A program made the position numbers and the translations under genes. From contig JACIYJ010000001.1 in the NCBI GenBank assembly GCA_014360015.1, positions 372,001 to 436,000 of the forward strand: DNA of 64,000 nt, in the 5' to 3' direction. Origin of the DNA: Candidatus Aminicenantota bacterium (GTDB lineage: Bacteria > Acidobacteriota > Aminicenantia > Aminicenantales > Saccharicenantaceae). Below, piece by piece: positions 38,067-44,820 of this stretch (position 1 is its first letter; each line of letters opens with the position of its first letter). A model generated the notes under the pieces. It made no database searches. It had not been told where the DNA came from and saw only the letters and a program-made list of their open reading frames with translations.

Positions 38067-39731
38067 ATGAAAACAAAGAAAAGAATGTTACGATTGGCGC
38101 TGACAATCATTTTGATGGTCTGTCTATTCATGTCCGGCTTTACCAGGCCGGTTGACCCGGCTGTGGCTGACCACGATGCTGAAGAAATCGTCAGGAAAGT
38201 TTCGCCTTCAGTGGTCAGAGTTGAAGTCAGAGACGGGCTTAGAAGAGTGGCTACAGGAGTGGTCATCGATAAGGATGGCTATATTGCCACAACCGCTCTG
38301 ATTTCACCAAAAAATGAGAAGGTTAACGTAATTGACCAGAACGGGACGCGCTATGAGGCGGATTTTTTGGGATTTGACCCTGAAACCAGGATAGCTTTTC
38401 TCCAGGTGAAGGAGAAAAAATTACCGTCAGTTAATCTTGGCTCAGCTAAAAATCTTTTGCCAGGCGCCTGGGTTTGTGCTCTGGGCATTTCTCCAGAATC
38501 CGGTGTTTCGGTAACTCAGGGAATCGTCAGCTCGATCACTGAAGATAGATTGCGCCTCAACATCTGGATTACTCCCGGAATGAGTGGTGGACCGGTGCTG
38601 GATGAAAAAGGTCAGCTGGTTGGCCTGCTCCGCGGTGTCTATTCTGAAGAAAGTCCCATCGTTTTCAGGTTCAGAGATAGAGAAGCTACTGGCACCGGCT
38701 ATGTTTTCAGTAAGGCTGAAGCTCCAGCTTCTGGTATGGCCCTGGCTGTTCCGGTTGAGCTGGTTAATCGCATCTTCAAAGAAATTAAGAGCAAGGGGAA
38801 AGTGGAACGGGGCTGGCTCGGGGTGTCGATAGCTGAGGACAGCGAAGGCCGCGTGGTGATTACCTATGTCGAAGAAAAAAGTCCGGCTGAGCTGGTCAAG
38901 CTCCAGGAAGGTGACCGAATCGTTAAGATTGATGGAAAAGAAGTTAAAAGCTCGGATCAGCTGGTTTCGGAGATTAGAAGCCGTCAGCCAGGTCAGGAAA
39001 TTAGTCTGACAATTGAGAGAAATGGTAAGACTCGGGAATTAAGGGTCAAGCTGGGAACATTACCTGAAGAGGAAGCCTTTAAAGAACTGGAACTGCGGTT
39101 TCCGGATATATTCCGGAGGGTGCCCAAAATACCAAAATTTCCCGAGATGCCACGATTTCCTGAAGGAGAGAAGTTCGAGTTTGGTGTGGAAAATTATCGG
39201 TTCATCGGTGTTTATCTGGAACAACTCAATCCGGAGCTATCCAAGTATTTCGGTGTTCAGGACGGGCGTGGTCTGTTAATATCCAGGATCACCCCGGGCA
39301 GCCCGGCAGAGAAAGCAGGATTGAAAGTAGGTGATGTCATTGTCAGTGCCGATGGAAAAAGAGTTGAGACTCTGGAAGCTTTAACTGACCTAATTCAGGA
39401 CAGGAAAAAGGGTGATAAAATCACCTTAGAAATCATTAGAGATAAAAAGAAAATGAAAGTTGAAGTGGAAGTAGCAGAAGAAGAAAGGCGAACCTGGCCG
39501 AGGTTCGAGAAATTCTCTGAGGAGATGATGGAAGCAAAAAAAGATTACTGGAAAGAGATGAAGACGTGGCAGGAAGAGTTAAAGAAGAAAAGTGAAGAAC
39601 ATATGAAAAAACTCCAAGAGGAAATGAAAAAAATCCAACCGATGATTGAAAATTATAATAAAAAGTTGATAGAAAAAGAGCTGGGCAAGAAGCTGGAAAT
39701 ATTTTCAGGAGATTCGTTCAGACGAATCTGA
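38067..39731 (+). CDS. HtrA/DegP-like protein with two PDZ domains and a degenerate catalytic triad
   Basis: A 554-residue exported protein with a signal peptide (LALTIILMVCLFMSGFTRPV), a trypsin-like domain (about 45-225), two PDZ domains (about 245-340 and 380-470) and a Lys/Glu-rich coiled-coil tail. Aligned to DegP, the catalytic His site TNNHV reads TTALI (Leu78), the Asp site reads ETRIAFLQV (Arg108), while the Ser site is kept as GMSGGP (Ser173). Without His and Asp it should not cleave by the usual route, so it is probably a chaperone or substrate-binding sensor. GAGGAGG sits before the ATG at 38067, and a TTG upstream is rejected. It is the third gene of the ECF operon. Confidence 0.85.
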   Translation: MKTKKRMLRLALTIILMVCLFMSGFTRPVDPAVADHDAEEIVRKVSPSVVRVEVRDGLRRVATGVVIDKDGYIATTALISPKNEKVNVIDQNGTRYEADFLGFDPETRIAFLQVKEKKLPSVNLGSAKNLLPGAWVCALGISPESGVSVTQGIVSSITEDRLRLNIWITPGMSGGPVLDEKGQLVGLLRGVYSEESPIVFRFRDREATGTGYVFSKAEAPASGMALAVPVELVNRIFKEIKSKGKVERGWLGVSIAEDSEGRVVITYVEEKSPAELVKLQEGDRIVKIDGKEVKSSDQLVSEIRSRQPGQEISLTIERNGKTRELRVKLGTLPEEEAFKELELRFPDIFRRVPKIPKFPEMPRFPEGEKFEFGVENYRFIGVYLEQLNPELSKYFGVQDGRGLLISRITPGSPAEKAGLKVGDVIVSADGKRVETLEALTDLIQDRKKGDKITLEIIRDKKKMKVEVEVAEEERRTWPRFEKFSEEMMEAKKDYWKEMKTWQEELKKKSEEHMKKLQEEMKKIQPMIENYNKKLIEKELGKKLEIFSGDSFRRI

Positions 39732-39755
39732 GGAACCTGCTCCATTCTCGATTCC

Positions 39756-39782
39756 GGGCGGGGAAAAACCCGCCCTTTTTTT
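39756..39782 (+). terminator. Rho-independent terminator
   Basis: GGGCGGG (39756-39762) pairs with CCCGCCC (39769-39775) around a GAAAAA loop, followed by seven T bases (39776-39782). It ends the ECF/HtrA-like operon. Confidence 0.95.
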
Positions 39783-39846
39783 CTAACTGATGACCATCAA
39801 TATATAACTGCTGCGATGTCGGAGCCTGGTTATAATCAGGCTCTTA

Positions 39847-40461
39847 TTATTTCTTATGACTAAAGGGCTGGCGGGGTTTTGGGTTGCTCAGCCAGTATTT
39901 CAACATCTCGTCGAATTCCTCAGGTTGCAGTCTGGAAGATGAATAAAGCCCTTTGGCCTGGCGCTGACGGAAGGCCTCATAAAGGATGATACCGACTGAC
40001 ACCGACAGGTTAAGGCTCTGGACCATACCGACCATGGGAATTCGGATAAAGTAATCGGCAAAATTCAACGCATCGGATGAGACTCCTTTTGACTCATTTC
40101 CAAAAACGATGGCCACGGGCTGACAGTAGTTTACTTCGGTATAAGGTATAGTTTTTTCTGCTAAGGTGGTAACGGCAATCTTAAACCCCTGGTTTTTTAA
40201 AATTGATAGGCATTCTTCGGTCGTCCGATGGAAGTGTATATTAAGCCACTTCTCAGCCCGGGTTGAAATGGCTTCGTTGAAGATGACCTTCTCTGGCTCC
40301 TTAGAGATAATATGAAGGTTCAAAACTCCAACAGCTTCACAGGTACGAGCTACAGCGCTGGCATTATGAGCTATAGCTACATCTTCCAAGACGACTCGCA
40401 GGTCGGGCTGACGCTTAGAAAGAACATTGATTATTTTTTCTTTTCGCTTTTCAGTCGGCAC
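39847..40461 (-). CDS. trmH: tRNA/rRNA 2'-O-methyltransferase, TrmH-like (SpoU family)
   Basis: A 204-residue SPOUT methyltransferase. The start, MPTEKRKEKIINVLSKRQPD, aligns with TrmH, and VVLEDVAIAHNASAVARTCEAVG, VFGNESKGVSSDAL, and IPMVGMVQSLNLSVSVGIILYEAF are the three SpoU motifs. TrmH methylates G18 in the D-loop of tRNA. It begins with GTG, has no Shine-Dalgarno, and a strong promoter ends six bases before the start. This makes it another leaderless candidate. Confidence 0.9.
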   Translation of the reverse strand: MPTEKRKEKIINVLSKRQPDLRVVLEDVAIAHNASAVARTCEAVGVLNLHIISKEPEKVIFNEAISTRAEKWLNIHFHRTTEECLSILKNQGFKIAVTTLAEKTIPYTEVNYCQPVAIVFGNESKGVSSDALNFADYFIRIPMVGMVQSLNLSVSVGIILYEAFRQRQAKGLYSSSRLQPEEFDEMLKYWLSNPKPRQPFSHKK

Positions 40462-40467
40462 ACAGAA

Positions 40468-40496
40468 TTTATAGCAGAGCCTGATAGGCTTGGCAA
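40468..40496 (-). promoter_or_regulatory. Promoter of trmH, extended -10, probably leaderless
   Basis: On the minus strand TTGCCA (40491-40496), 17 bases, then TGC-TATAAA (-10 at 40468-40473). Six bases separate the -10 from the GTG start at 40461. Confidence 0.75.
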
Positions 40497-40560
40497 CCAG
40501 TAAAGAAAGAAATGATTTTCAGATGGGAAAAATGAAATTGATTTTTCTTATCCTCAAATC

Positions 40561-40589
40561 TTGAAAAAATTTCTTTATTTTTTTATAGT
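40561..40589 (+). promoter_or_regulatory. Promoter of tRNA-Leu
   Basis: TTGAAA (40561-40566) and TATAGT (40584-40589) at exactly 17 bases, 17 bases before the tRNA. Confidence 0.65.
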
Positions 40590-40606
40590 TTATAAGCCGC
40601 TCGACT

Positions 40607-40695
40607 GCCGGAGTGGCGGAATTGGCAGACGCGCTGGACTCAAAATCCAGTCCGAATCACTTCGGGTGTGGGTTCGACTCCCTCCTCCGGCACCA
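40607..40695 (+). tRNA. tRNA-Leu (anticodon CAA)
   Basis: A class II tRNA with acceptor GCCGGAG/CTCCGGC, anticodon stem CTGGA/TCCAG and loop CTCAAAA (anticodon CAA), a long variable arm and an encoded CCA (40693-40695). The T arm (GTGGG/CCCTC) has one T-T mismatch at the second pair. Confidence 0.95.
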
Positions 40696-40756
40696 TTTCT
40701 TTTTCTGGTAGTCTTAAGAGCGCGGTATTCCGTTTCTAAATCTAACCGTGTTATTT

Positions 40757-40993
40757 TCAATCATAATTTTTTAATATTAAATCCAGAGTTTCTACAAACC
40801 TATCGACATTTTCTCTGGTGAAGACAAGAGCGGGTTTTATTTTTAAGACATTGCGAAACGGGCCATCTGTACTGACCAGAATGCCTTTATCTTTCATCTT
40901 TTCGATAATCGTCTTGGCTTCTCTTGTGGCTGGCTTTAGTGTCTTGCTGTCTGTGATGAGCTCTACTCCATAGTATCCATTGGACTGTATATT
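40757..40993 (-). pseudogene. C-terminal remnant of a class III aminotransferase
   Basis: A 78-codon frame without a start codon reads GYYGVELITDSKTLKPATRE, then KGILVSTDGPFRNVLKIKPA and TRENVDRFVETLDLIL. These are the conserved last 70-80 residues of alanine-glyoxylate/4-aminobutyrate-type aminotransferases (class III, PLP fold). A TAG in frame cuts it on the upstream side and the PLP-binding part is missing, so the gene is decayed. It lies just after tRNA-Leu, a common integration site. Nothing else coding is seen between 40994 and the promoter at 41108. Confidence 0.8.
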
Positions 40994-41107
40994 CTAAATA
41001 AGAATTTGGTTTTCTTCAAACTGGTTAATCTGTACCACATTTTACTACTACTTACTATTATCCATTTCATCCTTAGTATTTTGTCTTGGCCGGAAAGAAC
41101 AGTTTTC

Positions 41108-41136
41108 TTGACAAACAGGCGCATTGGATTTATCTA
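41108..41136 (+). promoter_or_regulatory. Promoter of first TonB-dependent receptor
   Basis: TTGACA (41108-41113) and TATCTA (41131-41136) with 17-base spacing. The leader would be about 190 bases long and contains two mini-ORFs. Confidence 0.7.
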
Positions 41137-41232
41137 TTTATCGTAAAAAGATTTTTAAGAAATATAAAAAGAAGAGGGAACGGCCTGGGCTAAAAATCAT
41201 CAGATTTTTTTAAACTCATTTCAGGAGGGCGA

Positions 41233-41262
41233 ATGAAAGGAAGTAAATGGATATTGAGGTAA
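41233..41262 (+). CDS. Possible 9-residue leader peptide
   Basis: AGGAGGG (41223-41229) sits four bases before ATG 41233, giving the 9-codon frame MKGSKWILR and a stop at 41260-41262. The site is as strong as those of real genes. A second frame starts at ATG 41262 within the stop (TAATG). Confidence 0.3.
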   Translation: MKGSKWILR

Positions 41263-41333
41263 TGGGTAGGGATGGGTTTATTTCCATCCTGGGGAAAGGG
41301 TATAAAAATAGGCACAAAAAAGAGGAGAGGTAA
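41262..41333 (+). CDS. Possible 23-residue leader peptide, coupled to the first
   Basis: A 23-codon frame from ATG 41262 (MGRDGFISILGKGYKNRHKK and a short charged end) stops at 41331-41333, two bases before the receptor start at 41336. Its last codons double as the receptor Shine-Dalgarno (GAGGAGAGG). Confidence 0.25.
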   Translation: MGRDGFISILGKGYKNRHKKEER

Positions 41334-41335
41334 AA

Positions 41336-44300
41336 ATGAAAATCAAAAGAGCAATTTTGATTGCTCTCGTAACTTTATTTATTCCTGCCACCATGACTTT
41401 CGCCCAAATAATGCCAGAAGGAAAGATTATAGGAAGAGTAGTTGATGATCAGGGCAATCCCCTCCCGGGGGTGGCGGTGGAAGCTACTGGCTCCAAACTG
41501 GTTGGCAAGGCTTCTACTGTAACTGATGCTAACGGTAATTATAGATTAATGGCCTTACCCTCCGGTACATACGAGATAAGCTATTATCTTCCCGGATTTA
41601 AGAAAGTTGTAAGAAAAGATATCTATCTCGAACTTTCACAAACTCTGGTATTGAACGTCACCTTGGAACCTGCAACCATTGAAGAGCAGGTGACGGTGGT
41701 CGGACAGAGCCCTCTGATCGACGTCAAAAGTACGGTCAAAGGCCAAGTAATGACCAAGGAAACTTTTCTAACTCTGCCTCGCGGCCGCAATTTTGAGTCA
41801 CTAATCAGTGTGGTGCCGGGTGTTCAGTATGAAAGCAAAGTAGGCGGTTACTCTATGGATGGAGCTTCCGGGGCTGAAAATATGTGGCATGTGGATGGTG
41901 CTGATGTGACCAGCATTCATGTTGGTACTAAAGCTCAGAATGTTGTTCTGGAGCTGGTGGATGAAGTTAAAGTTACGGCTTCAGGTTATAATGCTGAATT
42001 TGGGGGATCTCTGGGTGGTGTGGTCAATGTTATTACTCGGTCCGGCGGCAATACCTTTCATGGGGATGTCATCGGCTATTATGAAAACAACAAACTCTGG
42101 ATGCAGGGGAAATCCCGCGATTATCTGCGGCAGAATCCTTATGATGTGGATCTTTATGAATATGTTAATAATGATGACCTTTATTTTGACGGAGGCAAGA
42201 AAAGAGATTTCTATTACCGTTTAGAAGGAGCTTTCAGCTTAGGTGGTTATGTTATTAAAGATAAAATCTGGTTTTTCGGCGCTTTAAATCCGATTTATGC
42301 GGCTACTGAAGCTCTCAGGGACTTCAACTCGAGACAAGGTCCTTTTTATAAGTTCATCAGCAAGGATATCTATTACAATGGTTCCATTAAACTTACCACT
42401 GCTCCTATCACTGGGTTGCGACTTTCGGCCAGTTTCGTTAACAATTTCTATAAATACCGTGGTGCTATTCCCTCCATAGGTGGGACTTCGAATGCCAATT
42501 ATGAATGGTATAAAGAAGGATATGATTATCCTAACTGGTCAGCTGCTTTTACTGCCGATTATTCAGTTGGCAATAATCTGTTGCTCAGTTTGAGGGGTGG
42601 CTGGCACAGACAGAATACTACCAATCAACAAATCAAGCCGCCTGCTGGCACCACTTATTATTTCTATACTTCCAACTATGTTTTCCAGAATGATCCTTTC
42701 TTCCAGACCCATCCAGAATTGCTCCATTATGCCTACTGGACCAGCTCTAATATCTACATGGAAACAAAGAGAAGAATGTATGAAAAGCTCAGCAGCAATT
42801 TTGACCTGACCTATTATTTGAGCTGGAACGGCGAGCATGCTATCAAGACAGGAATCCAGTATATACGGTTGCATGAAGATGTGCTGGACTATTCGCCTTA
42901 TCCACGAGTTTATATTTACTGGAACCGAACCTCATATGCTCTGGGCTTTCCAGTCGGAGTAGGTGCTCCTCAGGACAGTAAGTATTATGGCAAGTATGGT
43001 TATTATTATATTCGCAGCGGCTGGACAAGTCCCTACGGCGGTGTCTGGAATGCGGCCAGCAACAACTGGGCTTTTTATCTGCAGGATTCCTGGACAATTA
43101 AAAACCGGTTAACTGTTAATTTTGGTCTGCGGGCTGAAAGCGAATATATTCCCTCTTTTACCGATGATCCGGCTTATGCTGATGTCAAAAAACCGGTCAG
43201 CTTTAGCTTTAAAGATAAGCTGGCTCCCAGAATTGGTGTGGTTTATGATGTCTTTGGCGATTCCAGCCTGAAAATTTTTGGCTCATACGGAATTTACTAT
43301 GATGTTATGAAATTGTATATTGCGGTGCTGAGCTTTGGTGGCTGGAAGCACAAGAGAGACTTTTATGCTTTAAAAGATCCGGACTGGACTAAAATTGCCT
43401 CTTCAGGTTTACTGGATGATCGGGCCAGCCAGGAAAATGGTAATACCTATGCTGGGACTCTTGACTATCTTCCTCCTTCTTTTGACCGGGTGGACCCCGA
43501 TCTTAAGCCAATGGCTCAGAGAGAGATTTCTTTCGGGGTGGAAAAGAAGCTAATGGAAAATGTTTCTCTTTCTGCGCGTTTTGTTCAGAAACATCTTATC
43601 CGAACCATTGAAGACGTAGGAGCTCTGGAATGGGTTTATGATGAGCAGACCGGACAGTATACTCTTCAGGAAATTTTCTACATCACCAATCCTGGTTTTG
43701 GTTATTCCCGACCAGTTTCTCAGGGAGGAAAGTTTGCTGATGAATACTGGCCCTGCCCGAAAGCTAAAAGAGAATACTATGGTGTAAATATTTCTCTGGA
43801 GAAACGGTTCAGCAATAACTGGCAGGGTGGTATTAACTATACTTGGAGCCGGGTTGAGGGTAATTATTCAGGTCTGAGCAGTGCCGATGAAGATGGGCGC
43901 AACGCTCCTAATGTTACCCTTTATTATGATGATTGGTTTATGGCTTATGATGTTCATGGTAATGTGCTTAAAGGACCATTGCCGCATGATCGTACCCACT
44001 ATATCAAAGCTTATGGCTCTTATGTTTTCCCCTTTGGTCTGACGGTTGGAGTGATAGCCTACGGCCGCAGCGGCTTGCCGCTAACTACCAGATTGTTGCT
44101 GAACAATCGTTATATTTATCCTGAAAACAGAGGGGACCTTGGCCGTTTGCCTTTTACAGCTTGGGCTGACATTTACCTCGAATATGCCCTGAAGTTTGGC
44201 GGCAAGTATTCGGCAGCTATTAACCTGCAGATTAATAATGTCACCAACACCAAGACTGTTCAGAGTAAGATTACCGACCTTAATAGAACTTCAATCTGGG

Positions 44301-44449
44301 CGGACGATGAAGAAATTCTGAATGGTACCTTAGCTCAAAACTATCGAGCTTGGGTCCAGAGTGATGGTGATCCGCATCCGGCTTTTGGTTGGTGGTCAAC
44401 TCGTTTTGGCAGCTGGTCAGCTCGTCTGGGCTTTAAGTTCTCTTTCTGA
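41336..44449 (+). CDS. TonB-dependent receptor with carboxypeptidase-regulatory-like domain (Oar-like), 1037 residues
   Basis: An outer-membrane TonB-dependent receptor. A signal peptide ends after ATMTFAQ. Next comes a carboxypeptidase-D regulatory-like Ig fold (GRVVDDQGNPLPGVAVEATG, GNYRLMALPSGTYEISY), then the plug domain (EEQVTVVGQSPLIDVKST, GYNAEFGGSLGGVVNVITRSG) and a beta barrel ending in Phe (ARLGFKFSF). This layout is Oar-like and has no SusD partner next to it. The first domain may bind the TonB-linked ligand or partner proteins; the imported compound is unknown. A strong promoter and terminator frame the gene. Confidence 0.93.
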   Translation: MKIKRAILIALVTLFIPATMTFAQIMPEGKIIGRVVDDQGNPLPGVAVEATGSKLVGKASTVTDANGNYRLMALPSGTYEISYYLPGFKKVVRKDIYLELSQTLVLNVTLEPATIEEQVTVVGQSPLIDVKSTVKGQVMTKETFLTLPRGRNFESLISVVPGVQYESKVGGYSMDGASGAENMWHVDGADVTSIHVGTKAQNVVLELVDEVKVTASGYNAEFGGSLGGVVNVITRSGGNTFHGDVIGYYENNKLWMQGKSRDYLRQNPYDVDLYEYVNNDDLYFDGGKKRDFYYRLEGAFSLGGYVIKDKIWFFGALNPIYAATEALRDFNSRQGPFYKFISKDIYYNGSIKLTTAPITGLRLSASFVNNFYKYRGAIPSIGGTSNANYEWYKEGYDYPNWSAAFTADYSVGNNLLLSLRGGWHRQNTTNQQIKPPAGTTYYFYTSNYVFQNDPFFQTHPELLHYAYWTSSNIYMETKRRMYEKLSSNFDLTYYLSWNGEHAIKTGIQYIRLHEDVLDYSPYPRVYIYWNRTSYALGFPVGVGAPQDSKYYGKYGYYYIRSGWTSPYGGVWNAASNNWAFYLQDSWTIKNRLTVNFGLRAESEYIPSFTDDPAYADVKKPVSFSFKDKLAPRIGVVYDVFGDSSLKIFGSYGIYYDVMKLYIAVLSFGGWKHKRDFYALKDPDWTKIASSGLLDDRASQENGNTYAGTLDYLPPSFDRVDPDLKPMAQREISFGVEKKLMENVSLSARFVQKHLIRTIEDVGALEWVYDEQTGQYTLQEIFYITNPGFGYSRPVSQGGKFADEYWPCPKAKREYYGVNISLEKRFSNNWQGGINYTWSRVEGNYSGLSSADEDGRNAPNVTLYYDDWFMAYDVHGNVLKGPLPHDRTHYIKAYGSYVFPFGLTVGVIAYGRSGLPLTTRLLLNNRYIYPENRGDLGRLPFTAWADIYLEYALKFGGKYSAAINLQINNVTNTKTVQSKITDLNRTSIWADDEEILNGTLAQNYRAWVQSDGDPHPAFGWWSTRFGSWSARLGFKFSF

Positions 44450-44464
44450 TTTAATTCTGGCTGC

Positions 44465-44501
44465 AGAAAAGCCCGTTCTCGAAAAGGGAACGGGCTTTTC
44501 T
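44465..44501 (+). terminator. Terminator after first TonB-dependent receptor
   Basis: A perfect 14-base stem AGAAAAGCCCGTTC (44465-44478)/GAACGGGCTTTTCT (44488-44501) around a 9-base loop. The stem itself ends in the T-rich part. Confidence 0.85.
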
Positions 44502-44732
44502 GTGGCTGAAGAAGAGGAGCAAGAATACAGTTAGAGGAAAAAACAGCGATTTTGTTATGCGTTTTTCTTGATTTATACCACATTTCATTTCATTTATACC
44601 GCGTTTATGAGATGAATATCTATTTGCAACAAAAATTAGAAGTCTGGGCCGATGAGGTATGATGAGGTAATAGGAAAGAATTTTGATTAAGGGAAAAATT
44701 AATCTCGCCAAAAAATTATAGAATTTTTTGTG
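44502..44732. other. Intergenic region before second receptor
   Basis: AT-rich sequence with no coding frame supported. It includes short repeated GATGAGGTA words near 44652 and 44662 with no known meaning. Confidence 0.6.
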
Positions 44733-44762
44733 TTGACACTGCAGGCGATAAAGAATTAGAAT
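44733..44762 (+). promoter_or_regulatory. Promoter of second TonB-dependent receptor
   Basis: TTGACA (44733-44738), 18 bases, TAGAAT (44757-44762). Like the first receptor promoter, CAGGCG follows the -35 within three bases. Confidence 0.65.
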
Positions 44763-44820
44763 TTTTTTGTTAAAAAAATGAGGTTGAGAGTATAAATTCA
44801 GGCAGGAAAGGAGGGCTAAA

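Noticed and set aside
40561..40821. An 86-codon frame across tRNA-Leu
   Set aside because: It spans the tRNA gene and has no protein features; the tRNA explains the sequence.
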